Of a stretch of 34,046 nt of DNA, positions 1 to 9,223 are shown piece after piece. Position 1 is the stretch's first letter. Every line of letters starts with the position of its first letter. Source of the stretch: Hydrogenophaga sp. GTDB taxonomy: Bacteria > Pseudomonadota > Gammaproteobacteria > Burkholderiales > Burkholderiaceae_C. Position numbers and translations under genes: made by a program. The notes beneath the pieces were generated by a model. That model did no database searches, was not told the DNA's origin, and was given only the letters and a program-made list of their open reading frames with translations. The stretch spans positions 1-34,046 of the forward strand of contig JAUYSB010000172.1 in assembly GCA_030696525.1 (NCBI GenBank), in the 5' to 3' direction.

Positions 1-109
1 CGACCACGGTTTGACGCCACGAATCGCAGATTTGAAAGTGAACAGGAAAGTCAATGAAATCAACGATCTACCAACACCACCTCCGCGCCAGTGCTAGCTT
101 TTCGTACCG

Positions 110-1396
110 TCACTTATTGCACTGAAAACGAGGAGACCCCGTGCCGGTGTTCAGATCTTCTTTGAGAACGACAAGGGCCGCCTCGACATCACCTTGGGCT
201 TCGAGCTGCTCGAGGTGCATCCACTCGAGCGTGAAGAGCTGGGCGCTGTCGCTGAGCGAGTGCACATCGTGGAGGGCCGCCATGTACTTGGATGCCGACC
301 GTCCCCCAACCGCCTTGCGGCGCGCCAACACCTCGTCCTTGGCTTGCCGCCAGGCCTCTTGCAGTTTTTGACGGAAGCGGGCGAGCGCGGCCGCGCCCAT
401 GGCCACCTCCACCGCGTTGGTGTCAAAACACCCGAACGGGTCTTCCAGCCGCAGCTTCAGGTAGGCCGCCCCAAAGGCCGCCGGTTGGGGACCATTGGCC
501 TGCACAGCGCTGACCCAGCGCGAGGCAATAGCGCGGCACAACTCCCCCACGTTGCCATAAGAGTCGTCGACCTGTTGAAACGCTGCCCAGGTGCGCCGCA
601 TGGCGTGCTGTGTCAAGGCCAACGCACCTGCTGGATCGGTTTTCAGAGCGCGGTCCAGCAACGGCAACACAGCCTCGGCCCGTTGGACGTACTTGCCGCT
701 CTGGCTGGCGGGCACAAAGCTGCGGCCCACCGCCAGCATCTCGGTGACCAGCGTTTTGTGTTCGGCCACCGACGTCACCGGTTGGTCCAGGCGCATCCAC
801 TGGTTCAGCTCTTTGGCAATGCCTGCATCCCGGTTGGCCAAGTCCATCAGCTTGGCCGCCAGCTCATTGACCGGGCGCGCGTTCAAGAACGTTTCGAGGG
901 CTTGGTGCTGCGCGGCTTCTTTGCTGATTTGGCGCACAGTGCGTTCAGCGAGGGTCGGACTCGGTGTGGGGGCGTCGGCTGCAATCTCTGTGGAACCTCC
1001 TGAGCGTGGCGCACCCAGCAGGTTCCGCCAGACCATGGCCAGCGCCACCTGGTGTTTGCAGAAGGTGCCGTCTTCAGCGTGTGGACAGTCACAACCACCA
1101 ACGACAGAGCCTTCCTTGACCCTTACTTCGGTGAGGTAAACATCGGTGCCGATGATTTTGGCGTGGATGGCGGGGGTTGCTCCACCCTCCTGCGCGATGA
1201 CGGTGATGGCCTTGGAGGTCACATAGTCTTTGGCGCGACCAAAAACGGCCTTGCCGGCGAGACTGCGCAAAGCGGTATCGCTGAGCGCCTCGATCAGTTC
1301 CTGGATCACTTCGTCCGTGAGCGCCCCATTGGGAGCACCGCTGCGTCTTGCATCGGACGCCGCGTTGTCAGGTGCCCCGGGCAGCGCATCGGTCAT
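110..1396 (-). CDS. SWIM zinc-finger domain protein
   Basis: 428 aa ORF containing a SWIM-type C-x-C...C-x-H motif (GGCDCPHAEDGTFCKHQVALAMVW). Confidence 0.85.
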   Translation of the reverse strand: MTDALPGAPDNAASDARRSGAPNGALTDEVIQELIEALSDTALRSLAGKAVFGRAKDYVTSKAITVIAQEGGATPAIHAKIIGTDVYLTEVRVKEGSVVGGCDCPHAEDGTFCKHQVALAMVWRNLLGAPRSGGSTEIAADAPTPSPTLAERTVRQISKEAAQHQALETFLNARPVNELAAKLMDLANRDAGIAKELNQWMRLDQPVTSVAEHKTLVTEMLAVGRSFVPASQSGKYVQRAEAVLPLLDRALKTDPAGALALTQHAMRRTWAAFQQVDDSYGNVGELCRAIASRWVSAVQANGPQPAAFGAAYLKLRLEDPFGCFDTNAVEVAMGAAALARFRQKLQEAWRQAKDEVLARRKAVGGRSASKYMAALHDVHSLSDSAQLFTLEWMHLEQLEAQGDVEAALVVLKEDLNTGTGSPRFQCNK

Positions 1397-1419
1397 TTCA
1401 ATGCGACCTCAAAACAGCA

Positions 1420-1680
1420 TCAATGCGGCGGGGCATCGTGACGCAGCACATCGGATTCGGCGGGCTCCGCGAGGTCATCCAAGGTCAACCCGTACTCGAC
1501 CATCCGCGCCTTGATCTCCTCGATGGCTGCGGCCCGCTCTCCCTGCAGATCGCGCTCGAATGTGGCAAAGAAAGCGCTGGCTTTGCCGATCAGATCGTTG
1601 AAACGCTGGTCGTTCAGGGGTTCGCTGCGGGTGGGCGCCAGTGGGCGCTTGATTGCGGGGCGATCGGACTTGAATCTCAT
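1420..1680 (-). CDS. Small protein, possibly related to the H-NS N-terminal oligomerisation region
   Basis: Likely start at MRFKSDRPAIKRP; helical ...IGKASAFFATFERDLQGERAAAIEEIKARMVEYGLTLDDL resembles the H-NS family N-terminal/linker region; no C-terminal DNA-binding motif seen. Confidence 0.45.
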   Translation of the reverse strand: MRFKSDRPAIKRPLAPTRSEPLNDQRFNDLIGKASAFFATFERDLQGERAAAIEEIKARMVEYGLTLDDLAEPAESDVLRHDAPPH

Positions 1681-1963
1681 CGGATACAGGTGGGGGGCAC
1701 CGGGGGCGGGCACAGCGGGGACAATGGGGCTGCAGAGGGCCTTCAAGAGGTTGCGCTGACGATGCGGCGAGAAACGCAGGGCCATGTGTCGATGGCGCAC
1801 TGTGCGCTGGCAAGGCGGCTGTGGCGCGATGTCAGGAAGTCGGTGCTCAACATGACAGCGCCATTTTACGTGGCCGCGCCGAAGCGATGCGGGACGAAGC
1901 GACGCGAGCGAATCGACACTGGTTCAACGGATCGATTCGGTCAATGACATCTGTTTCAGGCCA

Positions 1964-2266
1964 TCAAGCGCCGGAGGTTTCCACCGGTGTGGTCATGACC
2001 TTGGCGCCCGAGAAAATGCACTCCAGTTTCTCGTTGATGTAGTCCGACATGAACGGTTTCAGCGGCAAGGTCTTGCCGTTGTGCACATTGCATTCCGAAA
2101 AATCCACCCCGTCGTTGTGCGCGAGCTGGCAGGCCGAGATGTACTCGTTCATCAGACCGGCGAACTCGATGAAGGGGTGGTTGCCGATCTTGAGGGCGCT
2201 GCTGTAGAAAGCGTCGGCGGTGCGGCGCATTTCGAGCAGCGCCTGCTCACGTTCATGTGTGTCCAT
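1964..2266 (-). CDS. Hypothetical protein (100 aa)
   Basis: Clean ORF MDTHEREQALLEMRRTADAFYSSALKIGNHPFIEFAGLMNEYI...; plausible composition. Confidence 0.6.
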   Translation of the reverse strand: MDTHEREQALLEMRRTADAFYSSALKIGNHPFIEFAGLMNEYISACQLAHNDGVDFSECNVHNGKTLPLKPFMSDYINEKLECIFSGAKVMTTPVETSGA

Positions 2267-2593
2267 GTGGGATGGCGTGCTGGTGATGGGATGGAGGCGT
2301 TGCTGGCAGTGTGACTGAACTGAGCGTGGTAACCGAACGTAGTGACTGAGCGTGATAGCTGACGGTGGTACCCGACCGTGTTCAGGGCGACCACAAGTCG
2401 CTTTGCGAACTGTTCCGGTGGTGATGGTAGCTGAGCGCCGCTATGCTGCAACCGTTATGCGGCAACCGGGTACCCAGATCAGAGGTCACGATCGTTCGCC
2501 TGACATGCCCCACATTTGTGCATTCGAATGTTGATGGCGATGCGGCGGGTGGTCTGCTCGGTTGAGGTGGTGCTGCGGTATAACCGCGGCGAC

Positions 2594-2803
2594 ATGAATT
2601 CGGATTCGCCCCACCCCGCCAACCGCTGCCACTTCTGCGCGGCCACCAGCTACCACCACCTGATCGCCCGAGACTCAGCGGGCGTCATGCGCCGTACCGC
2701 CACCCTGGTGTGCGATGGGTGTGGACGGCAATTTGAAGACAAAGACGCCTGGCGTAACGGAACAGGTGTGCCCGGCACATCGCCAGAGCCTAGTAGGCCC
2801 TGA
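2594..2803 (+). CDS. Small zinc-ribbon protein
   Basis: MNSDSPHPANRCHFCAATSYHHLIARDSAGVMRRTATLVCDGCGRQFEDKDAW: two CxxC pairs. Confidence 0.6.
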   Translation: MNSDSPHPANRCHFCAATSYHHLIARDSAGVMRRTATLVCDGCGRQFEDKDAWRNGTGVPGTSPEPSRP

Positions 2804-2910
2804 AGGCTGGGTGCTGCTGGCCCTTGGCCCTTCAGCCTGAACGCATATTCCCTCTCCAGCCCTGCCCTGCCCCGTCTTGCATCCGTGCGCGTTCCCGTAC
2901 CTTCCCCGCC

Positions 2911-3477
2911 GTGAGCCAGTTTCGACAACGCCTGATCGCACCGGTGTCGCGATCTGCCGACCCATCGATCAACGCCTGGTTGTTTGCCGGAGGGTCTCTG
3001 ACCGCGCGCCTGCGCGCCCACGGCGGGGTGGAGGTCGTCGTGGTGAAGCAGGGAGCTTCCGGACTGTGGATGGCCGAGCAGCGGGATCTGAACTGTCGTT
3101 GTGGCTACGCCCGCGAGGTGGTCCTGCTGCTCAACGGCCGAGTGGCGGTGTGGGCACGCAGTGTGACACCGTTGCCCGCGTTCCATGGCGCCTGGAAATC
3201 GTTGGCAGGTCTGGGGACCCGACCGCTGGCCGAATTGCTGTTCCAGGGCCGGGCGTTGGATCGGGATGCCCTGGTGCCGCATCGTCTCGCACGACACGGC
3301 CCCGTGTTTCGCTGGGCGCAACAGTCCACCACGGCGGTTGGGCACGTTGCAAACGCGTTTGCGCAGCCCACCTGGGGACGCAGCTCCGTGTTTTGGAGCA
3401 TGGGCCAGCCGCTGCGGGTTTTTGAGGCATTTGCACCGTGGGTCACGCAACTGCCGACACCACGCAAGCTCCCCTGA
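2911..3477 (+). CDS. ubiC: Chorismate--pyruvate lyase
   Basis: GTG start in ORF 2824..3477; ...LTARLRAHGGVEVVVVKQG...REVVLLLNGRVAVWARSVTPLPAF...GTRPLAELLFQ...GRSSVFWSMGQPLRVFEAF matches UbiC family motifs. Confidence 0.8.
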   Translation: MSQFRQRLIAPVSRSADPSINAWLFAGGSLTARLRAHGGVEVVVVKQGASGLWMAEQRDLNCRCGYAREVVLLLNGRVAVWARSVTPLPAFHGAWKSLAGLGTRPLAELLFQGRALDRDALVPHRLARHGPVFRWAQQSTTAVGHVANAFAQPTWGRSSVFWSMGQPLRVFEAFAPWVTQLPTPRKLP

Positions 3478-3496
3478 CAACGTTAGGCCTGCTGGT

Positions 3497-5287
3497 TCAG
3501 ACCAGCTTGGCGTTCAACCACCCACGCAGGCTGTTGAAGAAAGCGATGGCTTGCGCTTGGTCCAGGTCCTCCGTGGTGAGCACGGCTTCCCGCAGTCGTC
3601 CCTCTTTCAACAGTTGACCCCTGCCCACCCCGGGCAAAAGCCCACAGCTCAACGGCGGCGTGAGCCATTCGTCGTTCAACTTCAGCGCCACATTGCCACG
3701 GGTGAACTCGGTCAGCTCTCCCGCCTCGTTCCACAGCAAGGTGTCAAAGACGCCAACGTCTGAAGGCGCAAACGCGTCGTAGTGGGCCCTGCGGGTGGTC
3801 TTGTGCCGGAAGAAGTCGCCATCTGATCCTGCAACGGGCCGTGTTGCCAACTGCACTGTGACTTCTGCTGGCGAGGCGTCCAGCGCAAACGCCTGGGCTT
3901 GCACCTGACCGTTGCGGTGGCTGAGCAGTCGAACACGCCACTCGCCTAGAGGATGCCCGTCCACCAGATCGCGCAGAGCCTGCTGCAGGGCGCTCTCATC
4001 CCGTACAAAACCAAAGTGCTCTGCGCCCGCGTGCATGCGGCTCAGGTGCTGCTCTAGGTGGATCAACATCCCTTGGCTCAAGCGCAAGGTTTCCAGCAAC
4101 TCAAACGGTTGACTGGCTCGTTCCGCAAAGGCACGCTTGTGGCGCCACTCGGCCCATTCTTCGTTCGCGGTCGCGTCGCTGGTGATGCCGCTGCCCACGC
4201 CGTAGTGGATCTGATGGCCCCGCTGCACGAGGGTGCGAATGGGCACGTTGAAAGTCGCCGCACCGCCTGGCTGTATGACCCCAATGGCGCCACAGTAGAC
4301 GCCACGTGCTTGTGGCTCCAGCGCAGCGATGTGGGCCATGGCCCGCACTTTGGGCGCACCGGTCACCGAACCACAGGGGAACAGGGCGTGAAACACGTCG
4401 ACCAGCCGGGTGCCGTTGCGCGTGCGCGCTTCGATGTCGGACGTCAATTGCCAGACCGTGGGCCAGGCCTGTGCGTGAAAAAGTTGTTGGACCTTGACCG
4501 AATGGGCTTCGGCCACGCGAGATACGTCGTTGCGCAGCAGGTCCACGATCATGACGTTTTCTGCGCGCTCTTTGGGTGAGGCCAGGAGCTTTTGCCGCAG
4601 CGCCTCGTCTTGCTCAGGGGTGTGGCCACGGGGTGCGGTGCCTTTCATGGGCGAGCACAACAAGCGGTTGTCTCGCCAGTCGAAGAACAACTCAGGGGAA
4701 ACGGACAGGATGGCACCCTCCCCACCCAGGTCGGCGAGGTAGGCGGCGTACGCGTGGGGTTGGGCCGCACGCAGCCGGTCGAACAGGACGAGGGGATTGC
4801 CCTGGAAACTTCCGGTTTGACGGGCGGTGAGGTTGACCTGGTAGAGCTCGCCCTGGGTGATCGCGTGTTGGATGGCCTCGAACGCGCGGTCGAAGGCGTT
4901 ACGGTCTTGGGTGTTGTCCCAATCCACCGTGCTTTGGGCGTGCGCAGACACATACCACGCTTGCGCGGCGACGTCGTGTTCCAGCGGCTTGTCGTAGACA
5001 TAGAAACGGGCCAATGGACCGTCGCCCGGATCCACAGGGTGCGTCTGATACGCCCGGTCAAAGGCAGGCGCCGCGTCATAGTTGATGTGACCCACACACC
5101 AGGCTCCTGCACGGGCGAGTGCATCGGCTTGCTCGACCACGGCGATGACCACATCCAGGGCACGAGCGATCAAGCACTGTTGGGGCTGCCCAAAGGCCAG
5201 GTGCAGGGGGGAAGTGTGTGCGTCGGGAGCGCGGAAATCGATGAGGGCGCTGGGATGCAGCGGATCGTGATTGGCAGCAAATTGCAT
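3497..5287 (-). CDS. pabB: Aminodeoxychorismate synthase component I fused to 4-amino-4-deoxychorismate lyase
   Basis: Chorismate-binding motifs (VNLTARQTGSF, SPMKGTAPRG, ERAENVMIVDLLRNDVSRVA, CGSVTGAPKVRAM, GVGSGITSDATANEEWAEW) followed by PabC-like aminotransferase IV domain (FDTLLWNEAGELTEFTRGNVALK...PPLSCGLLPGVGR). Confidence 0.9.
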   Translation of the reverse strand: MQFAANHDPLHPSALIDFRAPDAHTSPLHLAFGQPQQCLIARALDVVIAVVEQADALARAGAWCVGHINYDAAPAFDRAYQTHPVDPGDGPLARFYVYDKPLEHDVAAQAWYVSAHAQSTVDWDNTQDRNAFDRAFEAIQHAITQGELYQVNLTARQTGSFQGNPLVLFDRLRAAQPHAYAAYLADLGGEGAILSVSPELFFDWRDNRLLCSPMKGTAPRGHTPEQDEALRQKLLASPKERAENVMIVDLLRNDVSRVAEAHSVKVQQLFHAQAWPTVWQLTSDIEARTRNGTRLVDVFHALFPCGSVTGAPKVRAMAHIAALEPQARGVYCGAIGVIQPGGAATFNVPIRTLVQRGHQIHYGVGSGITSDATANEEWAEWRHKRAFAERASQPFELLETLRLSQGMLIHLEQHLSRMHAGAEHFGFVRDESALQQALRDLVDGHPLGEWRVRLLSHRNGQVQAQAFALDASPAEVTVQLATRPVAGSDGDFFRHKTTRRAHYDAFAPSDVGVFDTLLWNEAGELTEFTRGNVALKLNDEWLTPPLSCGLLPGVGRGQLLKEGRLREAVLTTEDLDQAQAIAFFNSLRGWLNAKLV

Positions 5288-5668
5288 GCGCGGATTGTGC
5301 ACAGGGACATAACTTGCCCCGCTTAGAATCCGCGCCAATTTGGCGCCAAGCCGAAGGTGTGTCCTGTCCAGGGATGGCGCCTTCGTCGACGGTCGGCCGC
5401 GCAGTTGGTGTTCATCCGCACCACACGCGAAGCGTCTTGCCAAACAACGGGATGGCGATCACAGCCCGTTTTACGTCCGCTCTCAGATCCGCCCTCATAA
5501 CCGCCCTCATATGCGGGCCTGAGCGCACCTGATGGCACGCCGTGTGTGCCTCTTGTGCGCGTTGCGCCCGTGTCGTGTGCTCGCCATACACCTTCTTGAC
5601 TGGTCTTGCCTCCACGAGGGGGACGGTGTCCTGTGTACCAGTCGGTTTGACCATTTGTTCTTTTTGGT

Positions 5669-7255
5669 TTGATTGTGAATTCCCATTTCGACGTACTCAT
5701 CATTGGCAGCGGTCTCGCAGGCCTGTCAGCCGCGCTGCACCTGGCGCCCACCCACCGCGTGGCGGTGCTGACCAAACGCACCATGACCGATGGCGCCAGC
5801 AACTGGGCCCAAGGCGGCATTGCCGCTGTGCTGGCTGAAGGCGATAGCCTGGCTGACCACGAGCGCGACACGCACGTGGCCGGTGCCGGTTTGTGCGACA
5901 TCGATGCGACCCATGCGACGGTCGCTGGCGCGCCGGACGCCATCCGTTGGCTGCAAGACCTGGGCGTGCCGTTCTCAGAAGAAAACGGCGCTTTGCACCT
6001 GACCCGTGAAGGGGGGCACAGTGCGCGGCGCGTGGTGCACGCGGCCGATGCGACTGGTGCGGCCGTCATGGCCACGCTGGTCGAGCGGGTCCGGGCAACG
6101 CCGTCCATCACCGTTCTGGAGCACCACACCCTGGTGGACTTGATTCTGAGCGATAAGCACGCCGAGCTTCCGGGCCCACGGCGCTGCCTGGGTGCGTACG
6201 TCCTGGATGAGGCCAAAGACCGTGTGAGCGCCTTCACGGCCGGACACACCATCTTGGCCACGGGCGGCGCGGGCAAGGTGTACCTCTACACCAGCAACCC
6301 GGACACGGCCACCGGTGACGGCATTGCCGCTGCCTGGCGTGCCGGCTGCCGGGTGGGCAACCTGGAATTCATCCAGTTCCACCCCACTTGCCTGTACCAC
6401 CCGCACGCCAAGAGCTTTTTGATCAGCGAGGCGGTGCGCGGTGAAGGTGGGCAGCTCAAGTTGCCGCCGTCGCACGGTGGCCGGCGTTTCATGCCCGAGC
6501 ACGACGAGCGTGCCGAACTCGCACCCCGTGACGTGGTGGCGCGCGCCATCGACGCCGAAATGAAAAAACACGGCCTCGACTGCGTGCACCTGGACATCTC
6601 GCACCAACCGCCCGAGTTCTTGACAGAGCACTTCCCCAACATCCTGGCGCGCTGCGCCGAGCTGGGTATCGACATCACCCAAGAGCCCATCCCTGTGGTG
6701 CCGGCGGCGCACTACACCTGTGGGGGCGTCATGACGGACCTGGCTGGGCGCACCGATGTCGGCAACCTGTATGTGCTGGGAGAGACGGCGAACACCGGCT
6801 TGCACGGCGCGAACCGCTTGGCCAGCAACTCGCTGGTGGAGTGCATGGTGTTTGCGCAGGCAGCGGCTGCGGCCATTCGCGAGTGCCCACCGGCGGAGGT
6901 TCCCGCTGTGCGCCCGTGGGATGAAAGCCGCGTGACCGATCCCGATGAGCGCGTGGTGATCTCCCACAACTGGGACGAGCTGCGCCGCTTCATGTGGGAC
7001 TACGTGGGCATTGTTCGAACTGACAAGCGGCTGGAGCGCGCAGCCAACCGCATTGCCTTGCTGCAGTCGGAGATTCAGGCCTTCTACGCCGAATTCCGGG
7101 TCAACCGCGACTTGCTGGAGCTGCGCAACCTGGTGCAGGTGGCCGAGCTCATCGTGCGCTGTGCCCAGCACCGCCACGAAAGCCGTGGCCTGCACTTCAA
7201 CCGGGATTGGCCCAACCTGTTGCCGCAAGCCCTGCCGACGGTGCTCAAGCCGTAG
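5669..7255 (+). CDS. nadB: L-aspartate oxidase
   Basis: FAD-binding [85 protein letters not shown]; 528 aa. Confidence 0.96.
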   Translation: MIVNSHFDVLIIGSGLAGLSAALHLAPTHRVAVLTKRTMTDGASNWAQGGIAAVLAEGDSLADHERDTHVAGAGLCDIDATHATVAGAPDAIRWLQDLGVPFSEENGALHLTREGGHSARRVVHAADATGAAVMATLVERVRATPSITVLEHHTLVDLILSDKHAELPGPRRCLGAYVLDEAKDRVSAFTAGHTILATGGAGKVYLYTSNPDTATGDGIAAAWRAGCRVGNLEFIQFHPTCLYHPHAKSFLISEAVRGEGGQLKLPPSHGGRRFMPEHDERAELAPRDVVARAIDAEMKKHGLDCVHLDISHQPPEFLTEHFPNILARCAELGIDITQEPIPVVPAAHYTCGGVMTDLAGRTDVGNLYVLGETANTGLHGANRLASNSLVECMVFAQAAAAAIRECPPAEVPAVRPWDESRVTDPDERVVISHNWDELRRFMWDYVGIVRTDKRLERAANRIALLQSEIQAFYAEFRVNRDLLELRNLVQVAELIVRCAQHRHESRGLHFNRDWPNLLPQALPTVLKP

Positions 7256-7525
7256 CTTCGGGGATTTTTACGTTGGCTTCAGCTGCCGCTGCTGTGTGGT
7301 CCAGAAGGGCTGGCGCTGCCGCGCTTGTTGATCGAATCGACATTCCAAGTCTACGAACGAAGCTGGTCCAGGACTGGCTGCCCTCCCAAGGCCAAATCGC
7401 GTGTGTCGCAGCGAGCCATCAGCCGCCCGGCTCGCCGGGTCGGTGGCAACCGCCTCCGCAACCGCCTTGCATGATGTCAACTCGGGCGCAAGATTGGCAT
7501 CACATTGGATCTTTTGGAGTAGACT

Positions 7526-7612
7526 GCGGCCACCTCGAAAGAGGGACGGGCTTGGTCGCCCGGTAGCAAAGGCGCAGCTGCCGCGCGCCTCTCAACGAGT
7601 CGGCGGCTTTTT
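7526..7612 (+). promoter_or_regulatory. Candidate structured RNA with alternative pairing and terminator
   Basis: CCTC-GAAA-GAGG (7533-7544), CGGGC/GCCCG (7547-7551/7558-7562); GCCGC (7580-7584) can pair with GCGGC at 7526-7530 or with GCGGC at 7603-7607, the latter followed by TTTTT. Confidence 0.45.
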
Positions 7613-7651
7613 ATATTCCCAGGCTGCGCTGGGCACGGTTCCGTTTCGGCG

Positions 7652-7750
7652 GGGCTGTGCGGGACTCTCCGAAAGGAGGGTGCCGGCTCCTTTGCCCGGT
7701 CGACCAACCTGCACAGTCCTGCCACCCTCTCTTGGTCGAGGGGGGGCAGG
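7652..7750 (+). promoter_or_regulatory. Candidate structured mRNA leader (three-way junction plus terminal hairpin)
   Basis: P1 GGGCUGUGC/GCACAGUCC (7652-7660/7711-7719), P2 CUCUCC-GAAA-GGAGGG (7665-7680), P3 CCGG/CCGG (7683-7686/7696-7699), then CCUGCC.CCCUC/GAGGG.GGCAGG (7718-7729/7738-7750), ending ahead of an SD-like CAGAGGAG. Confidence 0.6.
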
Positions 7751-7777
7751 TTCTTCACCTGTCGCAGAGGAGCCATC

Positions 7778-7975
7778 ATGGCTGACAACATCTCCAACCC
7801 AGCGCAACGCGCTATCTTTTCCCTCGCCCTCATCCAGTTGCGAGGCCAGGACGAAAGAGTCCGGCGTCGTTTCCCGAACAAGCTGCCCCCTCCCTCACCA
7901 AGTTACGAACTGACCGCCAGCCGGTTCGATTTCGCCATGCGGCCTTTGGCCGTGTTGGAAGCTGTGGCGTTTTGA
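7778..7975 (+). CDS. Small protein of unknown function (65 aa)
   Basis: ATG 6 bp after GAGGAG; MADNISNPAQRAIFSLALIQLRGQDERVRRRFPNKLPPPSPSYELTASRFDFAMRPLAVLEAVAF. Confidence 0.6.
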   Translation: MADNISNPAQRAIFSLALIQLRGQDERVRRRFPNKLPPPSPSYELTASRFDFAMRPLAVLEAVAF

Positions 7976-7984
7976 GGGGGAACG

Positions 7985-8224
7985 ATGAACTACCAGATCA
8001 CCGAGGAAGAGATTCAGCGGGTCGAGTCCGCGCGCGCGCAATTGCGCATGGTCTGCGGCTTGTTGACGGCTGTAGGCAGCAAAGCTGACGCGGACACGCC
8101 GTGTGGCCCTGAAGACTTGTACGAATTCATCTGCGCCCAGGTGGACACACTCTCCGCCGTGCTGGATGCGACCAAACAGCGTTGGAAGATAGCGATAAAA
8201 GGCAGCCCCGACGGCGATGATTGA
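7985..8224 (+). CDS. Small acidic helical protein of unknown function (79 aa)
   Basis: Starts 10 bp after the preceding ORF; MNYQITEEEIQRVESARAQLRMVCGLLTAVGSKADADTPCGPEDLYEFICAQVDTLSAVLDATKQRWKIAIKGSPDGDD. Confidence 0.65.
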   Translation: MNYQITEEEIQRVESARAQLRMVCGLLTAVGSKADADTPCGPEDLYEFICAQVDTLSAVLDATKQRWKIAIKGSPDGDD

Positions 8225-8286
8225 ACGCAGGGGGGCTACTCACAGATGGCGCCTTGCCAGTGTTTGCACTGCTGCGCTGGCTGGCT

Positions 8287-8637
8287 TTAGTTGGGTCTGT
8301 CATACCAAGCATCTTGGAGTTGACCCACTTGAGCACGGCAAACGTAGGCCCACTGCCCAAGCCAAGCTTCGAACGCTGCCCGATCTTCCTCTGTCGCACT
8401 GCCGCGGCGAGCCAAAATGAACCCGCAGTTCGCCCCACCACAGAGGGCAAGAGCGCGAGGTTCGATGACCTCCTCCAGCAGCTTGTCGATGAAACGTTCT
8501 TTTACTTCCACCGACGGGACCTCTGACCAAACGAGGTCGTACTCAAAGCCAAAGGTTTGAAATTCCCCGATGTGCAGCTTCTTGCGAAGGCGTCTGCTTC
8601 GGGTTCGCTTGGGCGGCGGCAGCAGAAGTTCATCCAT
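8287..8637 (-). CDS. YggL-family (DUF469) ribosome-binding protein
   Basis: RSRRLRKKLHIGEFQTFGFEYDLVW...ERFIDKLLEEVIEPRALALCGG matches YggL architecture. Confidence 0.8.
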   Translation of the reverse strand: MDELLLPPPKRTRSRRLRKKLHIGEFQTFGFEYDLVWSEVPSVEVKERFIDKLLEEVIEPRALALCGGANCGFILARRGSATEEDRAAFEAWLGQWAYVCRAQVGQLQDAWYDRPN

Positions 8638-8896
8638 GTGTGCTCTTTGAAGTTATGCGATCGACATGTCCTGCAGCCATGCAAGGCGGCACAGGGCTCT
8701 CAGATGGAGTGCGATACCCGTGGTCGCTACTCGATCCGGTTGGATGCTCAAACCTGGTTGGCTCGTGCTGGGAGCGGGCGCCTCGGGCACGTCGTGTTGC
8801 CGTATGGCCGCGTTAAAGCTGCCGGCTCATTCTATGCAACCGCTGCAGGTGAATACATCGATGAAAGGATTGGGTAGATACAGGTGCGTCACACAA

Positions 8897-8972
8897 CGCC
8901 ACGAAAGCCGCGGCCTGCACTTCAACCGGGATTGGCCGAACCTGTTGCCGCAAGCCTTCCCGACCGTGCTCA
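8897..8972 (+). pseudogene. Partial duplicate of the nadB 3' end
   Basis: 76 bp matching 7172-7247 at 71/76 by hand alignment; encodes [26 protein letters not shown]. Confidence 0.85.
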
Positions 8973-9189
8973 CTCCTTGGTCTTGAAGCGTGGTACCTGC
9001 GCCGGGTACGGCGCAAGCGTTTCAGATGTTGAGCGGCAATGCCGGAAATGTTTTGCGCCGCAGTTACCACTGCAGCACACGCTCTTTTGAGGCTCGCTCA
9101 CTGGCTTCGCAAGGCTCAGTCGAAGCGAACGTAAGCACCGCACTGGGATCGGCGCTGCCCAAAATCGGTGCCGTCGCGATACTCAAAAA

Positions 9190-9223
9190 TTGACTGTTAA
9201 CCGGTTAACGGGTAAAATAGAGC
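9190..9223 (+). promoter_or_regulatory. higBA promoter/operator
   Basis: TTGACT (9190-9195), 17 bp spacer, TAAAAT (9213-9218); perfect palindrome GTTAACCGGTTAAC (9196-9209) in the spacer. Confidence 0.75.

Noticed and set aside
194-1003. 269 aa plus-strand ORF over the SWIM gene
   Set aside because: Antisense shadow; SWIM motif on the minus strand is convincing.
5975-7228. 417 aa ORF antisense to nadB
   Set aside because: Lies entirely opposite a confidently identified gene; typical high-GC mirror ORF.
7533-7565. GEMM-like string CCTCGAAAGAGGGACGGG...CGGTAGC near the small-ORF leader
   Set aside because: Lacks the invariant ACGCAAAGCC core, so it is not called a c-di-GMP riboswitch.
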